Assembly: GCF_003402535.2 (NCBI RefSeq)
Contig: NZ_AP025171.1
Location: forward strand, 1,364,001 to 1,428,000
Direction: 5' to 3'
From: Cupriavidus sp. P-10
GTDB taxonomy: Bacteria; Pseudomonadota; Gammaproteobacteria; Burkholderiales; Burkholderiaceae
Length of the DNA: 64,000 bases
Below are positions 18,964 through 28,786 of the stretch, piece after piece. Under the pieces are notes generated by a model. The model saw nothing but the letters and a program-made list of their open reading frames with translations. It was not told the DNA's origin and did no database searches. The translations under genes were made by a program, and so were the position numbers. Positions within the stretch are counted from its first letter, which is position 1; the number at the start of each line of letters is the position of its first letter.

Positions 18964-19294
18964 ATGCACGTTCCGCCAACAGTCACGTATTCTCACGCTG
19001 TTGGCTCAAGGGTGGACATCGCGGATTGTCCGGTCCGTACTCAGCCAGGAGCCGGTATATGCTGAATTGATTTCATCGGAACGATGCGCACCGTTGGCGG
19101 TAGTGCCGTGGAGGCGAGTGGTCAAACTGCTCAATACAAGGGCGACAACGCTAGATACTGGCGATCTCAGAACCGCTACGCATCATCGCCCGCAGGTTCC
19201 CCGGAGTTCGCAGTAGCGCACGACGTCCCGTAACGCCCCGCGAACGAGGGTTGGACGCCACGTGACGGGCTCCCTGTTGTCCCTTCCTGCGGCC
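18964..19294. other. Convergent intergenic region
   Basis: 331 bases between the DMT gene (plus) and the racemase-like gene (minus). I see no gene, strong hairpin or repeat. Confidence 0.4.
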
Positions 19295-19960
19295 TTATGT
19301 GCATCGCGTTGCCTGGCCGTTTGTGGCAGCCCTAACCGCAGCGAGCAGCCCTGTCGCGGGACTGGTCAAGGGGCGAAGATCTCGGGGGAGCTGGTCGGCG
19401 GCTTTTGCCATCGACGCCTGCGCAAGCGCAACCGTGCACTCGGACGCCTGCCGCACAGCCAGTGCCGCTTTCGCAATCAATGTCAGATACCCGTCAATGT
19501 TGCCCGCCTTGAAATAGTCCCATGCCCCTGCCACCAACTCAACACTAACGTCCGCACCGGCGCGTGCAGCGGCGTCATTAAAGACTTGGCGCGTAGCCTT
19601 GATGCTCGTCTGGACAGCGCACAGAGCGACCACTTTTCCACCCAGGCGGGTGGCTTCGCGGGCGAGAGCAGCATCGACGCGTAGAACAGGGACAGACGCG
19701 GCTTCATCTGCGACATCGGCTGCCGGCCCCAACGTCGAGCAAGTGAGCAGTACAGCATCAACATTGCGGGAAAGCGACACCAACGCTTCCACTGTGTCGC
19801 GCTGGATTGCATGAGTTAGGCCGCCTTCATTTTCTGCGGCGACGAGGAGATCCGCGCGCACGAAATGTTGTAACGACAGCTCACGGACATCCAGCCGGGA
19901 TGCCGCGGAATTGAACACATCCACGTTACTGGCGGCTGTGTGTAGGCAAGCAATACGCAA
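19295..19960 (-). CDS. Asp/Glu/hydantoin racemase-family protein
   Basis: 221 residues from TTG 19960, chosen because GGAG lies six bases before it and the fold begins with LRIACLHTAASN; the open frame upstream to 20047 looks non-coding. The family uses two Cys as acid/base catalysts. The first is clear in VLLTCSTLGPAADV. For the second, VVALCAVQTSIKATRQVF offers a Cys three residues before the usual T-x-x-x-T position, so the pair may be shifted or only partly conserved. Last gene of the Liv-GMC-ALDH operon, 343 bases after the previous stop. Racemase, isomerase or decarboxylase activity are all possible. Confidence 0.7.
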   Translation of the reverse strand: MRIACLHTAASNVDVFNSAASRLDVRELSLQHFVRADLLVAAENEGGLTHAIQRDTVEALVSLSRNVDAVLLTCSTLGPAADVADEAASVPVLRVDAALAREATRLGGKVVALCAVQTSIKATRQVFNDAAARAGADVSVELVAGAWDYFKAGNIDGYLTLIAKAALAVRQASECTVALAQASMAKAADQLPRDLRPLTSPATGLLAAVRAATNGQATRCT

Positions 19961-20303
19961 AGTGTTCTCCGATTCGTGACCCGCAGTGTTTGGGCAGCAT
20001 CCTCCGAACCTTCCGATGGCTTTGCGTGGGTCAAAGATCGACACCATTCAGCATCCGGATGGTGCCCGCGTGAACGGCATCCGACTTGGACCTCAGTTCG
20101 AACGGCCTGTCGTTCTAGCATCAATTCTGGAACCCCCGATGCTAAACAACGATACGAAGATCGTCCACTGCAACCGTTTTGGAAACACCTGCCGGTAGCG
20201 TGACCGAAACGGGCCTGCGACATTGCACGACGAACGGCAAAGCCAGGCGTCATCGCATTCACTTTCACGTTTCCTCGCGTTGTCGCAAGTATAGGCCGTC
20301 TCG

Positions 20304-21947
20304 TCATTCACTATGTTGACTACCGCGCCCGAGAATGAGGTCGGCAGCCTTCTCCGCAATCATCATCGTCGGAATCTGCGTATTACCGGACGGCATTGTT
20401 GGCATGATGGACGCGTCGGCTACCCGTAAGCCTTCCATACCGATCACCCGCAGGTTTGGGTCAACTACAGAATCGGCACGGTCTACCGGCCCCATCCTGC
20501 ATGTGCCCATGAGGTGCCACGCCGTGCCGCCGCGCTGTCGCGCAAAATCCAAGAGTTCGGCGTCCGACCGTGCCGTCTCCGGCGGGAACTCGTCTCCCGC
20601 ACGGTACCGCTGGAGCGCAGCACCGTGAAGAATCTTACGGGTGAGCCGAAGGCCGTCGATTGTTGCCCGCTGGTCATTTTCGTGCGTCATGTAGTTCGGC
20701 TGGATGACCGGGTCGTCAGATGGGTCTCTGGAGCGGAGACGGATGGCGCCGGTACTTTGGGGGCGCATTACATAGAACCCCAAGGTCATTCTAGGAAACT
20801 CATCAAGCAAGCCCGCCACCCCTTCCTTGTAGCTGCCGGGACTGAAGTGAAATTGCAAGTCCGCGCGTTGCAGAGTCGGATTCGACTTCCAGAAAGCGTA
20901 GGCCACCGAGGGGCTGATGGAGAGAATGCTGGGCTGTCTGAGCGCCCAGCGCGCGACCTGTCCTATCAGAGACAAACCGCGTGCTGTCTCATTCAGCGTT
21001 TGTGTATTCTTGACCCTGCAAACCGATCGTATCATGTGATGATCGCGCAGATTTCTGCCAACGCCGCCCAGCGCATGTCTAACTTGGATACCAAGTGGTG
21101 TTAGATCCTCAGGATTGCCGATGCCAGACAGCATCATCAGCTTCGGCGTGTTTGCAGCGCCAGCGCAAAGGATGACCTCGCGACGAGCCTTCACGTAGCG
21201 AACCATCGCACTGTGACCGTGGGCATACGCAATGCCTACTGCACGATTCCCCTCAATTAAGATGTTGGTCGCTTGCGCTTCCGTGCGGACGTCCAGGTTC
21301 CTACGGCCGAGCACCGGACGCAGAAAGGCATAGGCTGCACTGTAACGGCGTCCCCGGTAGATCCAACGCTGGTAGTAGCCAGCGCCTTCCTGGGTCTCGC
21401 CGTTGTAGTCAGGATTGCGAGGAACACCGACTGAGTGAGCGCTCTCAATGAATGCATCACAAAGAGGATGTCGCCAGTCGCAATCGGTTATGGGGAGCGG
21501 GCCATCGCTACCACGATAGCGCGGGTCAAAATTTCCAATACGCCGCTCGCTTCGCTTGAAGTACGAGAGTACGTCGGTGTATCCCCATCCCCGATTTCCG
21601 AGAGATGCCCACTCATCGTAGTCCTGTGCCTGCCCACGCGTGCAATTGAATCCATTGATTGCGCTGGAGCCCCCCAGTGTTTTGCCCTGCGTGGTGGGAA
21701 TGCGCCTTCCCGCGGTACCTTGGGCAGGCTCGGTCTTGAATTGCCACGTGTAACGCGAATCGTACGCCAGCTTGATAAAACCCGCCGGAATGTGGATGAA
21801 CGGGTTCCGGTCGGGGGGGCCTGCTTCAAGCAAGCAGACCGACACGCTTTTGTCAGCGGACAGGCGGTTCGCAAGGACACAGCCGGCAGCGCCGGCACCG
21901 ACGATTACATAGTCGAACTCATCCGCGCTTGCAGAAGGGGCAGTCAT
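20304..21947 (-). CDS. GMC-family FAD oxidoreductase, second copy
   Basis: 547 residues. The N-terminal FAD site is FDYVIVGAGAAGCVLANRLS (GxGxxG) with the LLEAGPPD adenine-ribose Glu; the GMC signature follows at GKTLGGSSAINGFNCTRGQAQDYDEW. The C-terminal active site has WHLMGTCRMG with the catalytic His and MPTMPSGNTQIPTMMIAEKAADLI with the second base region. It oxidises an alcohol to an aldehyde, as choline dehydrogenase and polyethylene glycol dehydrogenase do. It is a clear paralogue of the enzyme at 23492 (shared LLEAG, IPAGFIK, YTWQF, PDYNGETQ-GxGYYQR), and an aldehyde dehydrogenase gene lies between them, so alcohol to acid oxidation is the likely pathway. Confidence 0.93.
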   Translation of the reverse strand: MTAPSASADEFDYVIVGAGAAGCVLANRLSADKSVSVCLLEAGPPDRNPFIHIPAGFIKLAYDSRYTWQFKTEPAQGTAGRRIPTTQGKTLGGSSAINGFNCTRGQAQDYDEWASLGNRGWGYTDVLSYFKRSERRIGNFDPRYRGSDGPLPITDCDWRHPLCDAFIESAHSVGVPRNPDYNGETQEGAGYYQRWIYRGRRYSAAYAFLRPVLGRRNLDVRTEAQATNILIEGNRAVGIAYAHGHSAMVRYVKARREVILCAGAANTPKLMMLSGIGNPEDLTPLGIQVRHALGGVGRNLRDHHMIRSVCRVKNTQTLNETARGLSLIGQVARWALRQPSILSISPSVAYAFWKSNPTLQRADLQFHFSPGSYKEGVAGLLDEFPRMTLGFYVMRPQSTGAIRLRSRDPSDDPVIQPNYMTHENDQRATIDGLRLTRKILHGAALQRYRAGDEFPPETARSDAELLDFARQRGGTAWHLMGTCRMGPVDRADSVVDPNLRVIGMEGLRVADASIMPTMPSGNTQIPTMMIAEKAADLILGRGSQHSE

Positions 21948-22016
21948 GGTCGATATATTCTTTGATGTGCTTGCCGGGCCGGAACCGGATTTCGACGCCG
22001 GCCCGGTGGCGTAGTG

Positions 22017-23450
22017 CTATGCGTGGTACTGGACGATAGTCTTGGGACTGCTCATCTCTTCCAGCGCAAGCAAGCCCTTTTCGCGACCATGTCCGCTCCC
22101 CTTCACGCCGCCGAAGGGAAGTTCGACTCCGCCTCCTGCGCCGTAGCAATTGACGAACACCTGGCCGGCCCGGATGGCTTTTGCAACGCGGACTTGCCGA
22201 GCACCGTTCTCGGTCCATACTGCTGCGACGAGGCCATAGGGCGTTCCGTTGGCGAGCGCGATGGCTTCCGCTTCATCACTGAAGCGTTGCACCGACAGGA
22301 CCGGACCGAATACCTCTTCGTTCGCCAACGCATTGTCTGCAGCAACAGGGCCAAACAGAACAGGCGTCACGTAATAGCCGCCTTCAGGCAGATTCGCATC
22401 CAGGCGTCCCTCCGCCAGCACCGGGATGCCGTCGCGCTTCGCACGTTCGATATAGCCTTTGACACGTTCAAGCTGCGAAAGATTGATCAAAGGCCCGCAA
22501 TCCCGGTCGTTTGCAGGAAGGCCCACGCGGATGCCGCCGAACGCGTCGGCGACTTTCGCCACGAACTTCTCATAGATGCCATCCTGCAGCAGCAACCGGC
22601 TGCCTGCGGCGCAAGTTTGTCCGGCGTTCTGTGCAATCGCCTTGATGATGATGGGAAGGGCACGGTCGAGGTCGGCGTCATCGAAGACTACCTGCGGGGA
22701 TTTTCCGCCTAGTTCCAGCGCCACCTTCACGTGGTTGCGGGCAGCCGCAGCCTGGACCAGGGTGCCAACTTCGTTGGAGCCCGTAAACGTCACGAAAGCA
22801 ATCCCGGGGTGAGCGGCCAGCGCGGCCCCGGCTTCCTCGCCAAGTCCCGTGACGACGTTCATCGCTCCTGCGGGGAGGCCGGCCTCCGCCGCCAGGGCGG
22901 CAATCCGTAGGGGAGTCAGGCAGGCATCCTCGGATGGTTTCAGTACCGCGGCATTCCCCATGGCCAGGGCCGGCGCAACTGAGCGACCCACCATCTGGGC
23001 CGGGTAGTTCCACGGAATAATATGGGCCGTGACGCCAAGCGGCTCACGTGACATCAAGGCCTGATATCCATGAAGGAATGGGATCACTTCGCCGTGAACC
23101 TTGTCCGCAGCGCCACCATAGAACTCAAAGTATCTCGCGAGAACCTGGATATCGTTCCTAGCCGTTGAAATCGGCTTGCCGGTGTCGCGCGATTCGAGTT
23201 GAGCCAGCTCGTCGATGTTCGCGAGAACCAATTCCCCAATGCGGGACAGAATGCGCCCGCGTTCGGTGGCCGTCATGCGACTCCAGTCCCCCTGCAGTGC
23301 GCCCTGGGCTGCGATCACTGCACGATCTACATCGACGCCCGCTCCACGGGCGATCGTGGCAAAGACTTCGCCCGTGGCGGGATCAATCACATCCAGGCTC
23401 TGGCCAGATTCTGCAGGAGTCCAATTGCCGTTGATGAATAGCTGGTTCAT
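22017..23450 (-). CDS. NAD(P)-dependent aldehyde dehydrogenase
   Basis: 477 residues, normal for the family. The N-terminal part has FINGNWTPAESGQSLDVIDPATGEV; the cofactor region has IPWNYPAQM, LKPSEDACLTPL and FTGSNEVGTLV. The general base is in VALELGGKSPQVVFDDADLD and the catalytic Cys in NAGQTCAAGSRLLL. The ending PFGGVKGSGHGREKG is typical of BetB/GabD-like enzymes. It probably oxidises the aldehyde made by one or both flanking GMC enzymes. Same strand, 41 bases after the first GMC gene and 69 before the second. Confidence 0.95.
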   Translation of the reverse strand: MNQLFINGNWTPAESGQSLDVIDPATGEVFATIARGAGVDVDRAVIAAQGALQGDWSRMTATERGRILSRIGELVLANIDELAQLESRDTGKPISTARNDIQVLARYFEFYGGAADKVHGEVIPFLHGYQALMSREPLGVTAHIIPWNYPAQMVGRSVAPALAMGNAAVLKPSEDACLTPLRIAALAAEAGLPAGAMNVVTGLGEEAGAALAAHPGIAFVTFTGSNEVGTLVQAAAARNHVKVALELGGKSPQVVFDDADLDRALPIIIKAIAQNAGQTCAAGSRLLLQDGIYEKFVAKVADAFGGIRVGLPANDRDCGPLINLSQLERVKGYIERAKRDGIPVLAEGRLDANLPEGGYYVTPVLFGPVAADNALANEEVFGPVLSVQRFSDEAEAIALANGTPYGLVAAVWTENGARQVRVAKAIRAGQVFVNCYGAGGGVELPFGGVKGSGHGREKGLLALEEMSSPKTIVQYHA

Positions 23451-23491
23451 GTTCGTTCTCTCGGGGTAATTAAAGGATGCAATGGAGATAT

Positions 23492-25186
23492 CTAGGCTGC
23501 ATCCGGGGCAACCTCTAGGAATGGCTTACCGGATGCCAAGCCCATATCGATGAATTTCGTCTCCGGCGTCAGCGGGGCACGGCCGAGAATCATGTCGGAA
23601 GCCTTCTCGGCAATCATCATTGTGGCTGCGCACGTGTTCGCCGATGGCATCTGCGGCATGACGGAGGCATCAACAATGCGCAGATTCCGCAGGCCGTGAA
23701 CGCGCAGTTCGCTGTCGACCACCGCAAGTCGCTCACCGGCGAGTCCCATTTTCGCGGTCCCGTTGACGTGATAGGAAGACACGCCAAAGCGTCTGGCGAA
23801 ATCCAGAAGCTCGTCATCGCGTTGGACATGCTTACCGGGGAGTGTCTCGGTATTGACGTACTGGGAGAGTTCCGGCGTCTCAAGGAGTCGTCGAGCGATT
23901 TTCATGCCGCCGACGAGGGTGGCGCGATCGCGTTCATCTGCCAAGTAATTCGGCTGGACGTGCGGAAGGTCCCGGAAATTGCGCGAAACAATGCGGACGC
24001 TTCCTTTGCTGTACGGGCGATGCTGCCATACGCCACATGTCATGCCGGGGAAGGTATCCAGCATCCCAACGTAGCCTTCGCGATAGCTCGCAGGCGAAAA
24101 GACACCTTGCAGGTCGGGACGGGACTGACCTGACCGCGAACTCCAGAACCAGTGCACAAGCGAAGGGCTCAATGATAGGATATTTGGTCGGTCGAACAGC
24201 CAGTTCGCAATCTGGCCCCAGAGCCGTGGCGCGCGTGCAAGCTCGTTCATTGTCACAATATTTCGTGCCGAGGCCACGAGGCGAACGGAGTAGTGGTCTG
24301 TCAGATTCTCACCCACGCCTGGAAGGTCGTGGACAACTTGCACGCCCATAGACCTGAGAAAATCGGCGGGGCCAACGCCGGAGAGTTGCAACAGTTTTGG
24401 TGTGTTGATGGCACCCGAGCAGATGATGACTTCACGACGTGCCGATACCTCCTGCTCGCCGGAGCCGGCACCCCGTACATATCGCACGCCCACCGCTTGT
24501 TTCCCATCGAAAAGCACCTTTGTGGCGCGCGCCGTTGTGAGAATCGACAAGTTGTGGCGCTTGCGGGCCGGGGCCAAGTAGGTTCGCGCGGTGCTCATGC
24601 GCCAACGACCGCGAATCGTGCGCTGGTAGTAGCCAACACCTGCCTGCGTTTCGCCGTTGTAGTCGGGGTTCAGCGGCATCCCCAGACCCTGCGCACCAGC
24701 GATGAACTGTTCGCATATCGGATGCTTCCACGCAATGTCTGAGACAGGGACTACGCCGTCTGCACTACGGAACGTCGGATCTGCCGCGCCGAGCCGACGT
24801 TCATTGCGCTTGAAATACGGCAGCACTTCCGCATAGCTCCAGCCTTCGTTCCCCGATGCTGCCCATTCTTCAAAATCCTGCCGCTGGCCGCGGTTGTAGA
24901 CAAGGCCATTGATGGAAGTCGAGCCGCCAAGGGTGCGGCCCTGCGGGAGTGGTACGCGGCGGCCGTTTGTCCAGTCCGTCGGCTCGGAACTGAATTGCCA
25001 GGTGTATGAAGGATTAAACAATACCTTGATGAAGCCGGCGGGTATATGCAGAAATGGATGCCAGTCTTTGCCCCCAGCTTCGAGCAGACACACTGAGTGC
25101 TTGCCATCCTCGCTCAGGCGATTCGCCAGAATCGACCCGGCAGCGCCGGCACCAACAATGACGTAGTCGAAAGTAATCCGGTCCAT
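23492..25186 (-). CDS. GMC-family FAD oxidoreductase, first copy
   Basis: 564 residues from ATG 25186, four bases after the LivF stop; the frame is open to 25279 but that part overlaps livF. FAD site FDYVIVGAGAAGSILANRLS, GMC signature GRTLGGSTSINGLVYNRGQRQDFEEW, and active-site segments SSYHVNGTAKMG and MPQMPSANTCAATMMIAEKASDMI. Compared with its paralogue at 20304, the second active-site segment has Ala-Asn-Thr-Cys instead of Gly-Asn-Thr-Gln, and the tail is longer (PETKFIDMGLASGKPFLE). The pair may act on different alcohols or enantiomers. Confidence 0.93.
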   Translation of the reverse strand: MDRITFDYVIVGAGAAGSILANRLSEDGKHSVCLLEAGGKDWHPFLHIPAGFIKVLFNPSYTWQFSSEPTDWTNGRRVPLPQGRTLGGSTSINGLVYNRGQRQDFEEWAASGNEGWSYAEVLPYFKRNERRLGAADPTFRSADGVVPVSDIAWKHPICEQFIAGAQGLGMPLNPDYNGETQAGVGYYQRTIRGRWRMSTARTYLAPARKRHNLSILTTARATKVLFDGKQAVGVRYVRGAGSGEQEVSARREVIICSGAINTPKLLQLSGVGPADFLRSMGVQVVHDLPGVGENLTDHYSVRLVASARNIVTMNELARAPRLWGQIANWLFDRPNILSLSPSLVHWFWSSRSGQSRPDLQGVFSPASYREGYVGMLDTFPGMTCGVWQHRPYSKGSVRIVSRNFRDLPHVQPNYLADERDRATLVGGMKIARRLLETPELSQYVNTETLPGKHVQRDDELLDFARRFGVSSYHVNGTAKMGLAGERLAVVDSELRVHGLRNLRIVDASVMPQMPSANTCAATMMIAEKASDMILGRAPLTPETKFIDMGLASGKPFLEVAPDAA

Positions 25187-25190
25187 GGTC

Positions 25191-25913
25191 TTAATGTTTT
25201 CCAAGATAGGCGGCGCGAACCTGCGGGTCACGGCTGAGCTCGGCCCCTGAGCCTTCCAACGTGATATGACCCGTCTCAAGAACGTAGGCCCGGTCAGCCA
25301 CCTTCAATGCCTGGTTGGCCATTTGCTCAACCAACAAGATGGTCATGCCGGCCACTTTCAAGGCAGCGATGACCTCGAAGATCTCCTTGACGATGAGCGG
25401 CGCCAAACCTAACGAAGGCTCATCGAGGAGCAAGAGCTTTGGCTTGGCCATTAAGGCGCGAGCAATGGCCAGCATTTGCTGTTCGCCACCCGACAAGGTC
25501 CCCGCCATTTGGAACTGGCGCTCGTGCAGACGAGGAAAGGTCAGGAATTGCTGTTGCACATCCGCTTCAATGGCGCGAGTACCGTCCCGTCGATGGAATG
25601 CGCCCAACAGCAGGTTGTCGCGCACGGTCTGGTCTGCAAAGACATGTCGTCCTTCGGGAGACTGTGCGATGCCCAATGCAACGCGCCGATGCCCTGGCAT
25701 GCTGCCAATGTCCTCGCCCCCGAAACGGATCTGGCCCGAAGTTACTGGCTCAAGACCCGAGAGCGACTTCATCAGCGTGCTCTTGCCTGCGCCATTGCCG
25801 CCAATGAGCGTGACAATCTCGCCGTGATGAACCTTTAGGGAGATGCCTTTCAACGCTTGGATCGCGCCGTAGCGAACATGAAGCTCGCTAACCTCCAGAA
25901 GAGCCTTATGCAT
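25191..25913 (-). CDS. livF: Branched-chain-type ABC transporter ATPase, LivF
   Basis: 240 residues. Walker A GGNGAGKST, Q-loop region IAQSPEGRHVFADQTVRDNL, signature LSGGEQQM, Walker B LLLLDEPSLGLAP and switch His region in ILLVEQMANQAL. The short ATPase of a Liv/HAAT importer. It overlaps the LivMG gene by eight bases. In this operon the transporter probably imports the substrate of the GMC and aldehyde dehydrogenase enzymes or a related acid rather than an amino acid. Confidence 0.95.
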   Translation of the reverse strand: MHKALLEVSELHVRYGAIQALKGISLKVHHGEIVTLIGGNGAGKSTLMKSLSGLEPVTSGQIRFGGEDIGSMPGHRRVALGIAQSPEGRHVFADQTVRDNLLLGAFHRRDGTRAIEADVQQQFLTFPRLHERQFQMAGTLSGGEQQMLAIARALMAKPKLLLLDEPSLGLAPLIVKEIFEVIAALKVAGMTILLVEQMANQALKVADRAYVLETGHITLEGSGAELSRDPQVRAAYLGKH

Positions 25914-27810
25914 GCTTTACCCCCGTGGCACATGAGATGGAATGCACACCACCAGTACCGTGAGCATCGGTGGAGACCTGAACCTTGGTTTCTTCGGCGT
26001 TACTCGCCGCTTCGGAGTCCGCAGCTTCCTCCACGCCAAGATACGCGGCAATCACGGAAGGGTTGTTCTGCACGGCAGCGGGCGTGCCCTCGGCTATCTT
26101 CACGCCGTGGTCCAAAACAATCACGTGGTCGGAGATGGCCATCACGAGATCCATATGATGCTCGATGAGGAGCACCGTGATTCCGAGGTCTCGGATCTTG
26201 CGAATGACGTCAATCAGTTCGTGCGTTTCCTGAGGATTCAAGCCGGCAGCGGGTTCGTCCAGAAGCAGTAGATGCGGGTGTGTGGCAAGGGCACGAGCCA
26301 GTTCGACGCGTCGCTGCAGCCCGTATGCGAGCCGCCCTGCCTTCTCGTGGGCCACACAAGCCAAGTCCAGTGTCTGGAGTATCTCCATTGCCTCTGCGGT
26401 GGCGGCGATTTCATCCTGACGTGCGGCTGAAAGACCTAGCAACGCATCAGCCATGCTGCTGCCCAAACGGGTGTGCAAGCCGACCTTCACATTGTCGAGC
26501 ACGGACATGTCGGTAAACAGCTTGAGGTTCTGGAACGTGCGTCCAAGCCCCAGCCTGCAGATGCGATTGACGGGCGAATCGGCGATATCGGTTCCGCGCA
26601 GGGTCACGGTGCCGCGGTCTGGGCGCACGACACCAGAAAGGATATTGAGAAGCGTCGTTTTGCCTGCGCCGTTAGGGCCGATAAGCGAATGGACGTGTCC
26701 AGTTGTCAGCGTGACGTGGACATTGTTTGTGGGAACCACGCCGCCGTAAGCCTTGTAGACATCGCGAGCGTGAAGAAGCGGTTGACCTGGTGTCGTTGAC
26801 GCACGATTCTCACCGATCGACGGACGCCAGCCGGCCGAGCCCGCCTTGGCTACAGCCTCTACATCCTCGGCAGGGAGGAGTCGCGAAGCGATGGCTCGGA
26901 TGGCGCCCGCTAATCCGTCCTTCATTGCGTAGAGCGAAAAAAGCAGAAGAAAGCCGTAGATGAAATGCTGTACGACCGGCCACCGCGCCAGGAACGCATC
27001 CAAAAGCGTGAGCACGATGGCACCAAGAACCGGACCATAGATCGAGCTTCCTCCAAAGAGAACAATGAGCAGGAAGAATACGGACAGGCCGAACGTGATG
27101 AAGTCGGAGCTGATGAACTGGTTCTGTTGTGTCGTAAGCGCGCCTGCGAGACCACACGTCACAGCACTAATGACGAAGGCCAGTACCTTGAATCGGTATA
27201 CGCTTATTCCCACGCTTTCCGCGGCAATCTCTGCTGTACTGACGGCGCTAAAGGCGCGTCCGAATTTCCCGCGCAGCAGCGATCGAAGCATGAGGTGGAC
27301 GCATAGCGCGAGCGCACCGGTGAACCATACCCACTCCCGTGGCCCGAAATCGTTGCCTTGAATGGACAGGGATGGGACACCGTAGATCCCTTGCTGGCCA
27401 GCGAATACATCCTGCCACTCGGACACTACTTTCTCGACGACAACGCCGAATCCGATGGTAACCATCGCGAGGGCGGGTCCCTTGACCCGCAGCGATGGCA
27501 GTGCGATCACAATGCCGAAGACGCCGGCCAGTCCAGTGCTGACGGCCAAGGCTATCCAAGGGTTCCAGCCAGCCCGTGTGGTCAGCAGCGCGACGGCATA
27601 TGCGCCTACCGCGAAGAGTCCGGCATGTCCCAGTGATTTCTGGCCGGTACGGCCGACGAGCACGTTTAACCCTGCAGCCGCGATGTAGTTAACCCCAACG
27701 AGAAACAGAATCTTGAGATAGAACGCGTTGTCAGTAAGAAGCGGAATCGTGGAAATTGCTAAGGCGGTGAAGGCAACCCCCACCAGATGTGTGCGATTGT
27801 TAAGAAGCAT
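25906..27810 (-). CDS. Fused LivM-LivG permease/ATPase
   Basis: 634 residues from ATG 27810; the open frame to 27915 overlaps livH and is not used. Residues 1-310 are the LivM permease, with about nine membrane segments, SLGHAGLFAVGAYAVALL and FGGSSIYGPVLGA. A linker at about 310-345 leads to the LivG ATPase with Walker A GPNGAGKTT at 378-386, signature LAYGLQRRVELARAL, Walker B LLLLDEPAAGLNP, and H-loop LLIEHHMD. The C-terminal 40 residues are an acidic, Ala-rich extension not usual in LivG. The ATG overlaps the livH stop. Permease-ATPase fusions of this type occur in Burkholderiaceae. Confidence 0.94.
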   Translation of the reverse strand: MLLNNRTHLVGVAFTALAISTIPLLTDNAFYLKILFLVGVNYIAAAGLNVLVGRTGQKSLGHAGLFAVGAYAVALLTTRAGWNPWIALAVSTGLAGVFGIVIALPSLRVKGPALAMVTIGFGVVVEKVVSEWQDVFAGQQGIYGVPSLSIQGNDFGPREWVWFTGALALCVHLMLRSLLRGKFGRAFSAVSTAEIAAESVGISVYRFKVLAFVISAVTCGLAGALTTQQNQFISSDFITFGLSVFFLLIVLFGGSSIYGPVLGAIVLTLLDAFLARWPVVQHFIYGFLLLFSLYAMKDGLAGAIRAIASRLLPAEDVEAVAKAGSAGWRPSIGENRASTTPGQPLLHARDVYKAYGGVVPTNNVHVTLTTGHVHSLIGPNGAGKTTLLNILSGVVRPDRGTVTLRGTDIADSPVNRICRLGLGRTFQNLKLFTDMSVLDNVKVGLHTRLGSSMADALLGLSAARQDEIAATAEAMEILQTLDLACVAHEKAGRLAYGLQRRVELARALATHPHLLLLDEPAAGLNPQETHELIDVIRKIRDLGITVLLIEHHMDLVMAISDHVIVLDHGVKIAEGTPAAVQNNPSVIAAYLGVEEAADSEAASNAEETKVQVSTDAHGTGGVHSISCATGVKHA

Positions 27811-28727
27811 CAGACTTTCTCCACCAGGCGCTGGCCGAGCAGTCCCTGAGGACGCAGAACCAGTACGAGTATGATCAGGAGGAACACGCTGATTTCGCGC
27901 AGCTCCGCTTGCCACAGCCCCACCATGGCCTCAATCAATCCGATGATAAAACCGCCAAGCATGCAGCCGCGTGGATTGTCCAGGCCACCCAGAATGGCCG
28001 CCGAGAACGCTTTGAGCGCGAGTGTTAGGCCCATGAATACAGATGCGGTAGTGATGGGTGCAACGAGCAGGCCGGCCAGGCCGGCAAGTCCGGAGCTCAC
28101 CACGAATGCCATGATGACGACGGCCGTCACATTAATGCCCATCAGCGTTGCGGCGTTGCGGCTTTGCGCCACCGCCCGCAGTGCTTTGCCGATGCGTGTG
28201 CGTCGCATCAAGACGTCGAGCCCTAGCAGGATGGCTATGCTGAAGACCAGCACGAATACTTCATGTGGAAGGACCCCTGCGCCTCCCAAACGGATGACGT
28301 CGCTTCCCAGAGGGGAGGGCACAACGGTGGCGGAGGGACCCCAAACTGCAAGGGCCGTGTTCTGGATGATGATGCCAAATCCCAGCGTGCTCATCACCCA
28401 AGCAAGGCCGCCTGCACCTAGGAACGGACGGACGGCGGTGTAATAGAGCGCGATACCCAGAAGACCTACGATAGCCAAGGTCGCCAGCATCGCCGTGATG
28501 TAGAGCGACGACGTCACCTCTGTTGGCGAGAGCATGTCGACGGCGCTTTTTCCATTCAATAGTAGTAACGTCGAAACGCCGACGAAGGCACCGGCAACTA
28601 GGAATTCCCCTTGCCCAAAGTTGAATGTCTTTGTGGTGTTATGGGTGATATTGAAACCCACTGCCACCAATGCATAGACGCCGCCAAGCGTCAGGCCGCT
28701 GAAGATGGCCTGCAGAATTGCAATCAT
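27810..28727 (-). CDS. livH: Branched-chain-type ABC permease, LivH
   Basis: 305 residues from ATG 28727, where the LivH start IAILQAIFSGLTLGGVYALVAVGFN begins; the open frame to 28772 is extra. About eight membrane helices, with the family segments NFGQGEFLVAGAFVG and LKAFSAAILGGLDNPRGCMLGGFIIGLIEAM, the loop that contacts the ATPase. First permease of the operon, 59 bases after the binding-protein gene. Confidence 0.95.
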   Translation of the reverse strand: MIAILQAIFSGLTLGGVYALVAVGFNITHNTTKTFNFGQGEFLVAGAFVGVSTLLLLNGKSAVDMLSPTEVTSSLYITAMLATLAIVGLLGIALYYTAVRPFLGAGGLAWVMSTLGFGIIIQNTALAVWGPSATVVPSPLGSDVIRLGGAGVLPHEVFVLVFSIAILLGLDVLMRRTRIGKALRAVAQSRNAATLMGINVTAVVIMAFVVSSGLAGLAGLLVAPITTASVFMGLTLALKAFSAAILGGLDNPRGCMLGGFIIGLIEAMVGLWQAELREISVFLLIILVLVLRPQGLLGQRLVEKV

Positions 28728-28786
28728 GTCTTGCTCCGTGTAGCCGAAGGCGGTGTGTTGCAAGCCGCCCACGGGTGTGCGGTTGA